Source of the DNA: Cytobacillus firmus | Lineage (GTDB): Bacteria > Bacillota > Bacilli > Bacillales > Cytobacillaceae | Length of the DNA: 64,000 nucleotides | Direction: 5' to 3' | Assembly: GCF_023657595.1 (NCBI RefSeq) | Contig: NZ_CP098323.1 | Span: 1,326,001-1,390,000, forward strand | Shown: positions 25,660 through 36,122 of the stretch, one piece after another | Layout: every line of letters begins with the position of its first letter | Position numbering within the stretch: position 1 is the stretch's first letter | The notes under the pieces: generated by a model | What the model was told of the DNA's origin: nothing | Databases searched by the model: none | Seen by the model: the letters and a program-made list of their open reading frames with translations, nothing else | Translations under genes and position numbers: made by a program

Positions 25660-26691
25660 ATGAACGTTTCAATAATCGGAACAACCGGATATGGGGGTGC
25701 TGAATTGCTCCGTATCCTCAAGCAGCATCCGGAATTTAACATTAAATCGATTCATTCTACCAAAGATAACATCCCCATTTGGACTGAATATCCGCATCTA
25801 TATGGAATATTAGACGAAAATTTACAGGGAATAGATTCAGATCAAATAGCTGCCCAGTCTGATATTGTTTTTCTGGCTACACCATCCGGGATTTCGGGAA
25901 AACTTGCTGAAGATTTTTCAGGTAAAGACGTTAAGGTAATTGACCTATCCGGTGATCTTCGAATTCCGGCTCAAGCCTATCAGAAGTGGTATAAACACGC
26001 TCCTGCAAACGAATCACTCGTAGAAAAAGCAGTATATGGTCTTCCGGAATGGCACCGCAGAGAAATAGCATCCGCAGAAATCATATCTAATCCTGGGTGC
26101 TATCCAACAGCTGCTTTGCTAAGTCTTGCACCTGTTGTAAATGAAAATTTAATAAGACCAGATAGTGTTGTCATCGATGCAAAATCCGGAGTGTCCGGGG
26201 CAGGAAGGGCGCTTTCGAGAACAACCAGCTATGCTGAAGCAAATGAAAACCTGCGGGTTTATAAGGTAAACCAGCATCAGCATACACCGGAAATCGAACA
26301 GCAGCTGATGAAGTGGAATTCCGAAATGAAGCCTATCACCTTCACGACCCATCTTCTTCCGATAACACGGGGCATTATGACAACCAGTTATGTACAGCTG
26401 ACCAAGGAATACACTTCTTCTCAAATTCTTGAACTTTATCAATCAGTCTATGAAAACCAGCCATTTGTCCGGATTCGTCCGGAAAATACTTTCCCTTCTG
26501 TAAAAGAGGTTGCAGGCTCTAATTTTTGCGACATAGGTATCCATATGGACTCCAGAACGGGCAGGCTGACAATCGTTTCAGTGATTGATAACTTAATGAA
26601 AGGCGCTGCCGGTCAGGCTGTGCAAAATGCCAATATAATAAGCGGATGTGATGAAGCAGCGGGTCTCGGATTTGTTCCGCTCTATCCATAA
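25660..26691 (+). CDS. argC: N-acetyl-gamma-glutamyl-phosphate reductase ArgC
   Basis: NADPH-dependent reduction of N-acetylglutamyl phosphate in arginine synthesis. The 343 residues begin with the Rossmann motif IIGTTGYGGAEL and have the catalytic Cys147 in SNPGCYPTA. The ATG at 25660 follows AAAGGAG; an in-frame GTG five codons upstream overlaps that site. First gene of the argCJBD-carAB-argF operon. Confidence 0.96.
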   Translation: MNVSIIGTTGYGGAELLRILKQHPEFNIKSIHSTKDNIPIWTEYPHLYGILDENLQGIDSDQIAAQSDIVFLATPSGISGKLAEDFSGKDVKVIDLSGDLRIPAQAYQKWYKHAPANESLVEKAVYGLPEWHRREIASAEIISNPGCYPTAALLSLAPVVNENLIRPDSVVIDAKSGVSGAGRALSRTTSYAEANENLRVYKVNQHQHTPEIEQQLMKWNSEMKPITFTTHLLPITRGIMTTSYVQLTKEYTSSQILELYQSVYENQPFVRIRPENTFPSVKEVAGSNFCDIGIHMDSRTGRLTIVSVIDNLMKGAAGQAVQNANIISGCDEAAGLGFVPLYP

Positions 26692-26704
26692 GGAGGAAAG
26701 ATAA

Positions 26705-27934
26705 ATGCAATTAGTATCTCAAGCTGAAGTAACTGAACTGCCCGCCGGAAGCATCATCACACCAAAAGGCTTCACAGCAGCTGGTGTTCATGCCGGACTG
26801 CGCTATTCCAAAAAGGACTTAGGGATTATTTTAAGTGAGACTCCTGCAAATTGTGCAGCAGTTTATACAACCAGCCATTTTCAGGCGGCTCCTCTAAAAG
26901 TGACACAGGAAAGCATTGCAGCAGATGGGCTCATACAGGCAGTCATTGTAAATAGTGCATGTGCCAATGCATGTACTGGGGAACAGGGGCTAATAGATGC
27001 TTATCAAATGAGAAAATCAGCAGCAGATAAATTCAATATAAAGGAACAGCATGTGGCGGTTGCCTCTACCGGTGTCATTGGCGAGTATATGCAGATGGAT
27101 AAGATAGAAGAGGGTATTAAGATGCTGAAGCCCGGCAATGAGGCATTACACTCAGACGATTTTCAGACAGCCATATTAACAACAGATTTAGTGATGAAGA
27201 AATGCTGCTATTCTGCACTTATAGATGGAAAAACAGTCACGATGGGCGGGTCTGCTAAGGGTTCAGGAATGATTCATCCCAATATGGCAACCATGCTTGC
27301 GTTTATCACAACGGATGCGAATATAGCCAGCTCTGATTTGCAAATTGCTTTAAAACAGGTTATCGATCGAACGTTCAATCAGATAACCGTTGATGGGGAT
27401 ACCTCAACAAATGATATGGTAATGGTCATGGCCAATGGAGCCAGCGGTACCAATAAACTTTCGCCGGATCATCCAGATTGGGATGTATTTATACAGATGC
27501 TTTCCAAAACATGTGAAAGTCTTGCCAAACAAATCGCAAAAGATGGTGAGGGAGCAACAAAGCTGATCGAGGTGGAGGTATCGGGGACGAAAACCGATGA
27601 CGATGCAAGAGTGATCGCTAAACAGATTGTCGGCTCGAACCTTGTAAAGACTGCTATATATGGAGCAGATGCCAATTGGGGCAGAATTATCGGGGCAATC
27701 GGTCAGGGCCAGCCGGCTATTGATCCGTCTTTGGTTGATATTGCAATCGGACCTATAGTCATGCTGAAAGATAGTGTTCCTTTGGCATTTTCAGAAGAAG
27801 AAGCAAAAGAGTACTTATCCAATTCTGCCATTCAGATTACTGTGAATCTTCATCAGGGAGCTGGCATAGGGAAGGCCTGGGGATGTGACTTATCCTATGA
27901 TTATGTCAAAATCAATGCAAGCTATCGCACGTGA
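26705..27934 (+). CDS. argJ: Bifunctional ornithine acetyltransferase / N-acetylglutamate synthase ArgJ
   Basis: Recycles the acetyl group between N-acetylornithine and glutamate, and in this type also acetylates glutamate from acetyl-CoA. The 409 residues include the self-cleavage site in HPNMATMLAF; Thr196 becomes the catalytic N-terminal residue of the beta chain. AAGGAGG precedes the ATG 13 bases after argC. No argA is present, consistent with the cyclic pathway. Confidence 0.95.
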   Translation: MQLVSQAEVTELPAGSIITPKGFTAAGVHAGLRYSKKDLGIILSETPANCAAVYTTSHFQAAPLKVTQESIAADGLIQAVIVNSACANACTGEQGLIDAYQMRKSAADKFNIKEQHVAVASTGVIGEYMQMDKIEEGIKMLKPGNEALHSDDFQTAILTTDLVMKKCCYSALIDGKTVTMGGSAKGSGMIHPNMATMLAFITTDANIASSDLQIALKQVIDRTFNQITVDGDTSTNDMVMVMANGASGTNKLSPDHPDWDVFIQMLSKTCESLAKQIAKDGEGATKLIEVEVSGTKTDDDARVIAKQIVGSNLVKTAIYGADANWGRIIGAIGQGQPAIDPSLVDIAIGPIVMLKDSVPLAFSEEEAKEYLSNSAIQITVNLHQGAGIGKAWGCDLSYDYVKINASYRT

Positions 27935-27946
27935 GGGGGAAGCTAT

Positions 27947-28720
27947 TTGAAAAGTATAGTCATTAAATGCGGCGGCAGTGTTATGGAAGAACTGGGAGAT
28001 GACTTTTTTGATAGTCTTTTAGTGTTAAAGAATGAAGGATACCAGATTGTTTTTGTTCATGGAGGCGGCCCGGCAATTAACAGCATGCTGGAACTTTATA
28101 GTATTCCTCATGAATTTGTCAATGGGCTAAGAAAGACGACTCCGGCAGTTCTGGAGGTAGCAGAGATGGTCTTGGCAGGACAATCAAACCGCAAACTTAC
28201 CTCAATGATCGAACTGCATGGATTGAGAAGTTTTGGTGTAAATGGCAGTGATGCAGGATTACTAAAGGCAGAATGCATCAATCAGGATGAGCTTGGACTG
28301 GTTGGAGAAATAACGTCTGTTAATCAGTCAGTACTGGAAATGTTATTTAACGAAGACCTGGTCCCTGTCATTACTCCTATTGCAGCTTCAGAAGGAGGCA
28401 CGAAACTGAATATCAATGCCGACTATGCTGCGGCAGCTGTTGCCAATGCCCTTAAAGCTGAACATTGCATCTTTGTAACGGATGTAAAAGGAATTCTCAT
28501 TGACGGCAACCTCGCTCCCCGGCTTGACGCGGATGAAATTGAACAGCATATAAACGATAAAAAAATTACTGGCGGAATGATTCCAAAAGTTACCTCTGCC
28601 TTGAGCCTAATCAGCAAAGGACTAAATAGCGTAATGATTGTATCAGGTAAAGAAAAGTTTTATGAGGATGGCATATGGATCGGGACGAACGTATCTGCCA
28701 AGAAGGAGGTCTTAACTTGA
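27947..28720 (+). CDS. argB: Acetylglutamate kinase ArgB
   Basis: Phosphorylates N-acetylglutamate, 257 residues, amino-acid kinase fold. The N-terminus VIKCGGSVME and VFVHGGGPAIN carry the phosphate-binding glycines; FVTDVKGIL and GGMIPKV are the usual later motifs. The start is TTG at 27947 after GAGGGGGA. Its stop codon overlaps the argD start (TTGA), so translation is coupled. Confidence 0.95.
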   Translation: MKSIVIKCGGSVMEELGDDFFDSLLVLKNEGYQIVFVHGGGPAINSMLELYSIPHEFVNGLRKTTPAVLEVAEMVLAGQSNRKLTSMIELHGLRSFGVNGSDAGLLKAECINQDELGLVGEITSVNQSVLEMLFNEDLVPVITPIAASEGGTKLNINADYAAAAVANALKAEHCIFVTDVKGILIDGNLAPRLDADEIEQHINDKKITGGMIPKVTSALSLISKGLNSVMIVSGKEKFYEDGIWIGTNVSAKKEVLT

Positions 28721-29874
28721 GTAACCTATTTCCAACATATGCCCGGTGGGAAGTCGAGCCGGAAAAAGCAGAAGGAAGTTATCTTTTTGATAAAAGCGGA
28801 AAGCGCTATTTGGATTTCACCTCAGGAATCGGAGTCTGCAATCTGGGTCACCGTCCAGCAGCTGTCCAAAAATCTATTAACGAACAGCTGAATAAATTCT
28901 GGCATGTTTCCAATTTGTTCATACAGGATCAGCAGGAGAATGCAGCAAAAGCTCTCTCTGAAGCCGCGGGCATGGACCTTGTATTCTTTGCCAACAGTGG
29001 AGCAGAAGCAAATGAAGCAGCGATCAAACTTGCCAGAAAAGCCTCCGGACGGGAAAAAATCATTACTTTTCAGCAATCCTTCCACGGGAGGACCTTCGCC
29101 ACTATGGCTGCAACAGGCCAGGATAAAATAAAAAGTGGCTATGGTTCCATGCTGGAAAAGTTTAAATATGTTCCTTTTAATGATATTAATGCATTAAAGG
29201 ATGAGATGGATTTGGAAACAGCCGCTGTAATGCTGGAAATTGTCCAGGGTGAAGGCGGGATTCACATTGGGAATCAGGAGTTTCTTGCAGAAACAGAGAA
29301 GCTTTGCAAAGAATACGGTGCGCTGCTGATAGTAGATGAAATTCAGACCGGCATTGGCAGGACGGGGAAAGCCTTTGGATTTCAGCATTTTGACCTTGCT
29401 CCCGATATCGTAACCGCAGCTAAAGGCCTGGGGAGCGGAATGCCAATTGGCGCTGTAATTGGAAGAAAAACATTAGAAGGGGTGTTTGGACCGGGAAGCC
29501 ATGGATCAACATTTGGCGGGAACCCGATCAGCATTGCTGCAGCTATTGCTACAATGAAGACAATATTTAATGATGATTTTTTGCAGGACGTTCAGGAAAT
29601 GAGTGAGTATCTTGCTGAAAAATTGGCAGAATCGCTTGAACAGATTTCAGCTGTTAAGGAGATTCGCTATCTTGGTTTGATGGTCGGTATTGAATCAGAT
29701 ATCCCCCTTCCATCTTTGTTAAAGAAATTAAGAGACAAGGGCTTGCTGGCATTGCCTGCAGGGGAAAATGTTTTGAGGCTGCTGCCTCCTTTGACAGCAT
29801 CCAGATCTGAAATAGATGAAGCGGTACAAATTCTTCAATCCATAATAAAGGAATTTTCAAAATCAGCTGTGTAA
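28717..29874 (+). CDS. argD: Acetylornithine aminotransferase ArgD
   Basis: PLP-dependent class III aminotransferase (385 residues) converting N-acetylglutamate semialdehyde to N-acetylornithine. The cofactor region FANSGAEANEAAIKLAR lies near residue 90, VDEIQTGIGRTG near residue 205, and the Schiff-base lysine in TAAKGLGSGMP near residue 235. TTG at 28717 is the start: AAGGAGG lies eight bases before it and TTGA overlaps the argB stop. An in-frame ATG 42 bases upstream lies inside argB and lacks a site. Confidence 0.94.
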   Translation: MSNLFPTYARWEVEPEKAEGSYLFDKSGKRYLDFTSGIGVCNLGHRPAAVQKSINEQLNKFWHVSNLFIQDQQENAAKALSEAAGMDLVFFANSGAEANEAAIKLARKASGREKIITFQQSFHGRTFATMAATGQDKIKSGYGSMLEKFKYVPFNDINALKDEMDLETAAVMLEIVQGEGGIHIGNQEFLAETEKLCKEYGALLIVDEIQTGIGRTGKAFGFQHFDLAPDIVTAAKGLGSGMPIGAVIGRKTLEGVFGPGSHGSTFGGNPISIAAAIATMKTIFNDDFLQDVQEMSEYLAEKLAESLEQISAVKEIRYLGLMVGIESDIPLPSLLKKLRDKGLLALPAGENVLRLLPPLTASRSEIDEAVQILQSIIKEFSKSAV

Positions 29875-29894
29875 GCTGTATTATTTTTCAAATA

Positions 29895-29910
29895 AATGAA
29901 TAAAAATTAA
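29895..29910. promoter_or_regulatory. ARG-box-like site before carA
   Basis: AATGAATAAAAATTAA resembles the ArgR/AhrC half-site consensus (TGAATNNNNATT). It lies 41 bp before carA in the only sizeable gap of the operon, suggesting an additional arginine-controlled point. Confidence 0.4.
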
Positions 29911-29951
29911 CAAAGTTATATAAATATACAGATTGCTTCGAGGTGTTGATA

Positions 29952-31031
29952 ATGGAAGGATACCTTCACTTAAATAGCGGCCATTCCTATAAGGGCCAAT
30001 GGCTGACGGATCAGCCTGAAAAGGAAATAGAAGGGGAAATCGTTTTTTTTACAGGAATGACAGGCTACCAGGAAGTATTGACAGATCCTTCTTATAAGGA
30101 CCAAATCATTGTATTTACGTATCCTTTAATCGGAAATTACGGAATAAATGAGTCTGATTTTGAGAGCAAGAAACCTCATGTGGCCGGGGTTATTGTATAT
30201 GAAGGAAGCCGAAATCCTTCGCATTACAAATCGGCTTATTCGCTTCAGGAATACCTTCAGAAATGGAATATTCCCTTATTAGGGCATATGGACACCCGAT
30301 CCATTGTAAAGAAAATCCGTTCAGAAGGCAGCATGCCGGCAAAAATGTCTTCTTCGGAAACGTCAGCTGACGGCTTGCTGCTTCCAAAGGATGAAAAAGT
30401 TTGTAAAGTATCTTCACAAGCTATGGAGTGCTTTGGAGAGGGCAACGTTCATATAGTTGTCATGGATTTTGGCGCTAAAAAATCAATTGTGGATTCTTTG
30501 CTGAAAAGAGCGTGCAAGGTTACATCTGTTCCATATAATACAAACTTTGAACAGATAAAAAAACTAAATCCAGACGGTGTGGTGCTTTCAAACGGGCCTG
30601 GAGATCCAAAAGAATTAAAAAGCATACTCCCGGAAATAAAAAAGGTGCTTGAGCTGTATCCATCATTGGGAATTTGCCTTGGCCATCAGCTGGCAGCATT
30701 AGCATTTGGAGGCAATACAAAGAAACTGTCCTTTGGCCATAGGGGTGCCAACCACCCGATTGCGGACATGAAAAAGGGCACAGTCTTTATGTCATCACAA
30801 AATCATAGCTATGTGGTTGATGAAGAAAGCTTAAAAGATACAGGGTTTAAAACCCGCTATGTAAACCTTCATGACCAGTCAATTGAGGGACTGATGCATA
30901 AGGTCCTGCCAATTCATACGGTGCAATTCCATCCGGAAGCCCATCCGGGGCCGGCGGATGGTGATTATATTTTTGATGAGTTTATGAACATGATTCAAGA
31001 GGAGAATAGGAGAGTTTTCGCTTATGCCTAA
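29952..31031 (+). CDS. carA: Carbamoyl-phosphate synthase small subunit CarA (arginine-specific)
   Basis: Glutaminase subunit of carbamoyl-phosphate synthase (359 residues), supplying ammonia for CarB. The glutaminase domain shows SNGPGDP, the nucleophile elbow LGICLGHQLA and the catalytic His/Glu in FHPEAHPGP. Placement between argD and argF indicates the arginine-dedicated copy; a pyrimidine copy (pyrAA) is expected elsewhere. The ATG at 29952 follows GAGGTG; GTG and TTG codons just upstream are unlikely. Confidence 0.94.
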   Translation: MEGYLHLNSGHSYKGQWLTDQPEKEIEGEIVFFTGMTGYQEVLTDPSYKDQIIVFTYPLIGNYGINESDFESKKPHVAGVIVYEGSRNPSHYKSAYSLQEYLQKWNIPLLGHMDTRSIVKKIRSEGSMPAKMSSSETSADGLLLPKDEKVCKVSSQAMECFGEGNVHIVVMDFGAKKSIVDSLLKRACKVTSVPYNTNFEQIKKLNPDGVVLSNGPGDPKELKSILPEIKKVLELYPSLGICLGHQLAALAFGGNTKKLSFGHRGANHPIADMKKGTVFMSSQNHSYVVDEESLKDTGFKTRYVNLHDQSIEGLMHKVLPIHTVQFHPEAHPGPADGDYIFDEFMNMIQEENRRVFAYA

Positions 31032-34000
31032 AGACACCAGCATCCAATCCATATTAGTAATTGGCTCAGGCCCGATTGTCATCGGGCAGGCAGCAGAATT
31101 TGATTATGCAGGAACACAGGCCTGCGCAGCATTAAAGGAAGAAGGATATAAGGTTATCCTTGTGAATAACAATCCGGCCACCATCATGTCTGACAAAGCT
31201 TTTGCAGACAAAGTCTATTTCGAGCCGATGACAGCTGACAGCCTTGAGAAAATTATAAAAAAAGAATGTCCCGATGGCCTGCTTGCCACACTTGGAGGCC
31301 AGACAGGGTTGAATCTTGCTTTTCAACTTAGTGAATCAGGTGTGCTTGAACGTTATGGAGTGAAGCTTTTGGGAAGCAGTATTGAATCCATAAAGAAAGG
31401 TGAAGACCGGGAAGCTTTTCGTAAGCTGATGCATGAGCTTAACGAACCTGTTCCTGAAAGCATCATTGTCCATGAAGTGGAAGAAGCCATCCAATTTGCC
31501 CGCGAAATTGGATTTCCTATTATCGTCCGTCCAGCTTATACTCTTGGCGGAACAGGCGGAGGCATAGCAGGAGATTTCGATGAACTGACGACTTTGGTGC
31601 AGGGCGGCTTAAAAGAGAGTGCGATCAGCCAATGCCTGGTTGAAAAAAGCATAGCAGGATTTAAGGAAGTAGAATACGAGGTCATGCGGGATTCCCAGAA
31701 TACGTGCATCACGATTTGCAATATGGAAAATATTGATCCTGTGGGGGTTCATACCGGTGACTCAATTGTTGTCGCACCTTCACAAACCTTAACAGATGAT
31801 GAGTATCAGATGCTGAGATCAGCATCAATTAAGATCATTTCAGAGCTTGGCATTATTGGCGGGTGCAACATTCAATTCGCCCTGGATCCGCATAGCAGGA
31901 ATTATTACTTGATTGAAGTAAATCCGAGAGTCAGCAGGTCATCTGCCCTTGCTTCCAAAGCAACAGGCTATCCAATTGCCAGAATGGCTGCAAAACTTGC
32001 AGTCGGGTATAACTTATCAGAGATTATCAACCCTGTAACAGGAGACACATTTGCAAGCTTTGAACCAGCTCTGGATTATGTCATTGTTAAATTTCCAAAA
32101 TGGCCTTTTGATAAATTTCCTTCAGCAGACCGCAAGCTCGGAACACAAATGAAAGCCACCGGAGAGGTAATGGGTATTGACCGGAATCTGGAACGGGCTC
32201 TTTTAAAAGCAATCCATTCACTTGAAGTGAAGGGAATGGATTTAATATCACCAGTCTTATCTGCTAAATCAGCAGATGAACTGGAGGAACTGCTATTAAT
32301 GCAGACTGACGAAAGATTTTTTACCGTGATTGAATTGCTGCGGAGAAATCACTCATTAGAAGCATTACACTCTATCACAAAAATTGATTATTTCTATCTC
32401 CACATACTCAGTGAAATGGTGGAACTGGAAAAACACATTTCTTCCTTAACACTTGATGGTGCAACAAAAGAAGATCTGCAGCTTTTTAAGGAAAAGGGAT
32501 TCAGTGATAAATTTCTTGCATTCGAATGGAATGTAACAGAGAAAGCAGTCAGGGACAAACGGAAAGAGGCTGGCATTCTTCCGGCCTATAAAATGGTTGA
32601 CACATGCGCAGCTGAATTTGAAGCACAATCTAATTATTATTACTCCAGTTATTTTGGTGAAAATGAACAGGTGAAGAGTGATAAGAGGAAAGTCCTGATT
32701 ATCGGAAGCGGCCCCATCAGGATTGGCCAGGGCATTGAATTTGACTATTGCTCTGTTCAGGGAGTGTTTGCACTGAAAGATGAAGGCGTTGAGACGATCA
32801 TGATCAATAACAACCCTGAAACGGTAAGTACGGATTATACAACCGCTGACAGGCTTTATTTTGAACCGTTAATCCTTGAGGATATCCTGAATGTGATTGA
32901 AGCAGAAGGAGTTTCAGAAGTCATTGTGCAGCTTGGCGGGCAGACAGCTCTGAATCTGGCATCCGATCTTGAAGCTTATGGCGTTACCCTGCTAGGAACT
33001 GACTCAAATACAATTGATGCATTAGAGGACCGGAAGCTTTTTTATCAGCTATTGGATGATTTAAATATCCCGAGGATAAAAGGAGATGTTGTCCACTCAG
33101 AAGCAGAGCTAAAAGAAGCAGCTGAAAACATTGGATACCCCATTCTTGTACGCCCATCCTATGTTATAGGCGGCAGAGGAATGGAGCGTATTTCTTCATC
33201 AGCTGAGCTGGAGAGTTATTTAACGAAAGGTGATGTCCCTTATCCAATTTTAATTGATCAATTCGTGCATGCTTTAGAAGCGGAACTTGATCTGGCAGCA
33301 GACGGAAATTATATCTGTGCACCGGCAATTATGGAGCATATTGAAAAAACCGGAGTGCACTCAGGGGACAGCATGTCCGTTCTCCCGCCGCAAAATCTCT
33401 CAGAGAAAGTCCAGAATAAAATGCTGGCCTATGCAAAAGCGATTGTGCAAAAGCTCAATTATAAAGGACTTATGAATATTCAATATATCGTGAATGGTGA
33501 AGAGGTATATATTCTTGAAATTAACCCCCGTGCAAGCAGAACGGTGCCTATTATCAGCAAGGTCACAGGTGTGCAGCTGGTAGAGATTGCGACAAAAATA
33601 TTGCTTGGGAAATATAATTTGTCGAAAGATGAAATTCCAGCTGATTCGATATTCCCGTTTGTATGTGTAAAATTCCCGGTCTTCTCGAATTATGCTTTAA
33701 AGGGATTGGACAGTAAAGTAGGTCCTGAAATGAAATCAACAGGTGAGGGCATTTCACTGGCGCCCAACTATGAGGAAGCTGTCAGAAAGTCTTTCCACGC
33801 TGGTTTAAACGGTGTTAAGGGCAATTGTGTGGTAATAGCAAATTCTCCAAAAACAGACGAATTAACACATTATATTAATCAGGCTAAAGCTGTGCCTGTT
33901 TTCCTGTCTCAAGACAATATGGACTGGAATGCCCAGGAAACCTTTGCTTTATATAATCCCGGAATGAGTGAAGAAGATAAAAAAATGAGAGAAAAGGGAA

Positions 34001-34149
34001 CCAAAAACCGAATTTTGACTTTCAGTGAAAAGGAAACGCTTATTGCATTATTAAATTCAATGACGGCAGGCGAATTGGATGTTAAATCCATTGAAGATTG
34101 GCAGGGTATAAAAAATAATGAGGCAGAAAAGGAAGTGGGCGTCATATGA
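31024..34149 (+). CDS. carB: Carbamoyl-phosphate synthase large subunit CarB (arginine-specific)
   Basis: Makes carbamoyl phosphate from bicarbonate, ammonia and two ATP. The 1041 residues show the internal duplication: IGSGPIVIGQAAEFDYAGTQ at the N-terminus and IGSGPIRIGQGIEFDY near residue 560, each with its ATP-grasp domain (PAYTLGGTGGG and PSYVIGGRGMERI). The C-terminal allosteric domain is shortened compared with pyrimidine-type enzymes, typical of the arginine copy. It overlaps carA by 8 bases and argF by 4. Confidence 0.95.
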   Translation: MPKDTSIQSILVIGSGPIVIGQAAEFDYAGTQACAALKEEGYKVILVNNNPATIMSDKAFADKVYFEPMTADSLEKIIKKECPDGLLATLGGQTGLNLAFQLSESGVLERYGVKLLGSSIESIKKGEDREAFRKLMHELNEPVPESIIVHEVEEAIQFAREIGFPIIVRPAYTLGGTGGGIAGDFDELTTLVQGGLKESAISQCLVEKSIAGFKEVEYEVMRDSQNTCITICNMENIDPVGVHTGDSIVVAPSQTLTDDEYQMLRSASIKIISELGIIGGCNIQFALDPHSRNYYLIEVNPRVSRSSALASKATGYPIARMAAKLAVGYNLSEIINPVTGDTFASFEPALDYVIVKFPKWPFDKFPSADRKLGTQMKATGEVMGIDRNLERALLKAIHSLEVKGMDLISPVLSAKSADELEELLLMQTDERFFTVIELLRRNHSLEALHSITKIDYFYLHILSEMVELEKHISSLTLDGATKEDLQLFKEKGFSDKFLAFEWNVTEKAVRDKRKEAGILPAYKMVDTCAAEFEAQSNYYYSSYFGENEQVKSDKRKVLIIGSGPIRIGQGIEFDYCSVQGVFALKDEGVETIMINNNPETVSTDYTTADRLYFEPLILEDILNVIEAEGVSEVIVQLGGQTALNLASDLEAYGVTLLGTDSNTIDALEDRKLFYQLLDDLNIPRIKGDVVHSEAELKEAAENIGYPILVRPSYVIGGRGMERISSSAELESYLTKGDVPYPILIDQFVHALEAELDLAADGNYICAPAIMEHIEKTGVHSGDSMSVLPPQNLSEKVQNKMLAYAKAIVQKLNYKGLMNIQYIVNGEEVYILEINPRASRTVPIISKVTGVQLVEIATKILLGKYNLSKDEIPADSIFPFVCVKFPVFSNYALKGLDSKVGPEMKSTGEGISLAPNYEEAVRKSFHAGLNGVKGNCVVIANSPKTDELTHYINQAKAVPVFLSQDNMDWNAQETFALYNPGMSEEDKKMREKGTKNRILTFSEKETLIALLNSMTAGELDVKSIEDWQGIKNNEAEKEVGVI

Positions 34150-35102
34150 TTTCAATTCAGGCAGCGGATAAGAGCTTAAATATTAAAGGGAAGGACTTTC
34201 TAACACTTGCAGACTTTTCAGGAGACGAAATAAAGGGGCTTTTGGAAAAAGCAAAGCAATTAAAGGAAGCTTATCTGCAGGGGGCAGAAACATCTTTCCT
34301 AAATGGGAAAATTCTTGGCATGATTTTTGAAAAGTCATCTACGCGTACAAGGGTTTCCTTTGAAGCAGGGATGCTTCAGCTTGGGGGCCATGCCTTATAT
34401 CTAAACAGCCAGGACCTGCAGCTCGGAAGAGGAGAAAGCATTGCGGATACAGCTAAAGTGCTTTCCCAGTATGTTGATGCGATTATGATCCGCACGTTCT
34501 CCCATGAGAAGATCCAGGAACTTGCTTATCATGCGGACATCCCGGTTATTAACGGCCTGACAGATCTTTATCATCCATGCCAGGCTCTTGCAGATCTTCT
34601 AACAATCGAAGAGAAAAATGGGGAGTTAAAAGGCCAAAACCTGGCATATATAGGCGATGGCAATAATGTGGCCCATTCATTAATGATTGCTTCTGCCAAG
34701 ATGGGGGTAAATATCACGATTGCCTGTCCTGCAGGATATGAACCGGATCAATCTGTTCTCCAGCAATCACAAGAGTTTGCCGAACAAACCGGTTCAAAGG
34801 TAATCGTCACATCGGATCCTGAAGAAGCCGCTGCTAATGCCGATGCCATCTATACGGATGTCTGGACGAGCATGGGCCAGGAAGCAGAGAATGACAAGAG
34901 GCTCAAAGACTTTGCTGAATATCAGGTTAATCAATATCTTGTCCAAAAAGCCAAAAATGATTACGTCTTTTTGCATTGTCTGCCTGCCCATCGCGGTGAG
35001 GAAGTTACAGCAGAGATCATTGATGGAAACAATTCCGCTGTGTTTCAGCAGGCTGGGAACAGACTTCATGTTCAAAAAGCCATTCTTTCAGAGATATTAT
35101 AA
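34146..35102 (+). CDS. argF: Ornithine carbamoyltransferase ArgF
   Basis: Forms citrulline from ornithine and carbamoyl phosphate, 318 residues. The carbamoyl-phosphate motif SSTRTRVSFE starts at residue 64, YHPCQALADLLT follows near residue 140, and the ornithine motif HCLPAHRGEE near residue 277. ATGA overlap with carB couples translation. No argG/argH follow here, so the last two steps are encoded elsewhere. Confidence 0.96.
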   Translation: MISIQAADKSLNIKGKDFLTLADFSGDEIKGLLEKAKQLKEAYLQGAETSFLNGKILGMIFEKSSTRTRVSFEAGMLQLGGHALYLNSQDLQLGRGESIADTAKVLSQYVDAIMIRTFSHEKIQELAYHADIPVINGLTDLYHPCQALADLLTIEEKNGELKGQNLAYIGDGNNVAHSLMIASAKMGVNITIACPAGYEPDQSVLQQSQEFAEQTGSKVIVTSDPEEAAANADAIYTDVWTSMGQEAENDKRLKDFAEYQVNQYLVQKAKNDYVFLHCLPAHRGEEVTAEIIDGNNSAVFQQAGNRLHVQKAILSEIL

Positions 35103-35139
35103 TGGAAAAGCCTTCTCATCGCAGAGAAGGCTTTTCCAT
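35102..35139. terminator. Bidirectional terminator argF/uppP
   Basis: ATGGAAAAGCCTTCTC and GAGAAGGCTTTTCCAT form a 16-bp perfect stem around ATCGCA; the A- and T-rich stem flanks allow use from both sides. Confidence 0.8.
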
Positions 35140-35951
35140 TAAGATAGGAAATAAACAAGCGGCCCAACAATAAAACAATAAATCGCAAAATACTTCAGGT
35201 TCCCTTTAGCCATAATATTCATGAACCATTTCAGGGAAAAGTAAGATGCAATCAGTGAGGCAAAAAAGGCTATAGTATAGGGCAAAGCCAATTCAGATAA
35301 ATTGGGATCTGTTAAAATGTCGTTGAAACCCAATATCATTCCGCCTGCACTTACGGGGATATATAAAAGGAAAGAAAACCTTAAGGCTGTTTCCTGTTTC
35401 ATCCCAAGTCCCATAGCGGCGACAATGGTAGCACCTGAACGGCTGATTCCCGGTATCAGGGCAACTGCCTGTGCAAGACCTACAATGATTGCGTCCTTAT
35501 AAGATAATTCAGCATCATTTTTCCGTCCTCGTAAATTCCGGATCAGCCACAGGGCAAGTCCAGTTACGATAAGAGTAATCCCTACTGTCTTAATATTGGC
35601 AAGATGATCATCAATAAAATCCTCAAACAAAATGCCAATAACACCGGCAGGGATGGTACCGATAATCAAGTAAATGATAAACCGGAAGTCTGATTCAGCC
35701 TGTTTATCCTTGGTTGTAACGTATGCAAGTCCATTTCGAATCAGTCTTATAATATCCTCTTTGTATATAAGCAGAACTGCTAATAAAGAGGCTGTATTTA
35801 CAAGAAGGGCAAAGCTAAGACCTGTAATGTCCAGATCGAAAAAGTGCTGCGCAATTTCCAGGTGCCCGCTGGATGAAATGGGAATAGGCTCTGTAAATCC
35901 CTGAAACAAACCTAAAAACAAGTATTTAAGCAATGCCAGAAAATCAGTCAC
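35139..35951 (-). CDS. uppP: Undecaprenyl-diphosphatase UppP (BacA family)
   Basis: Membrane phosphatase that recycles undecaprenyl diphosphate for cell-wall synthesis and can confer bacitracin resistance. About eight helices; the first signature is [18 protein letters not shown] (Glu and Ser residues of the active site, with EPIP where many homologues have EFLP), the second [10 protein letters not shown] near residue 160. I chose the GTG at 35951 (GGAGG lies eight bases before), giving 270 residues; an ATG 15 bases upstream is the alternative. Confidence 0.9.
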   Translation of the reverse strand: MTDFLALLKYLFLGLFQGFTEPIPISSSGHLEIAQHFFDLDITGLSFALLVNTASLLAVLLIYKEDIIRLIRNGLAYVTTKDKQAESDFRFIIYLIIGTIPAGVIGILFEDFIDDHLANIKTVGITLIVTGLALWLIRNLRGRKNDAELSYKDAIIVGLAQAVALIPGISRSGATIVAAMGLGMKQETALRFSFLLYIPVSAGGMILGFNDILTDPNLSELALPYTIAFFASLIASYFSLKWFMNIMAKGNLKYFAIYCFIVGPLVYFLS

Positions 35952-36122
35952 ATTTAAATCCTCCATATTGAAATCTCACACCTCCCCATTTAACAATAAA
36001 AAGGACGGCAGAGTAAAGTAATATCCTGTTCATTGCTTTTGGGGAATGCCAATAGTTTCCCTCATGAGAGATGCAAGAGTGGAAATAATAATAAGTGATT
36101 TACGATTAAAGGAGGTATTTGG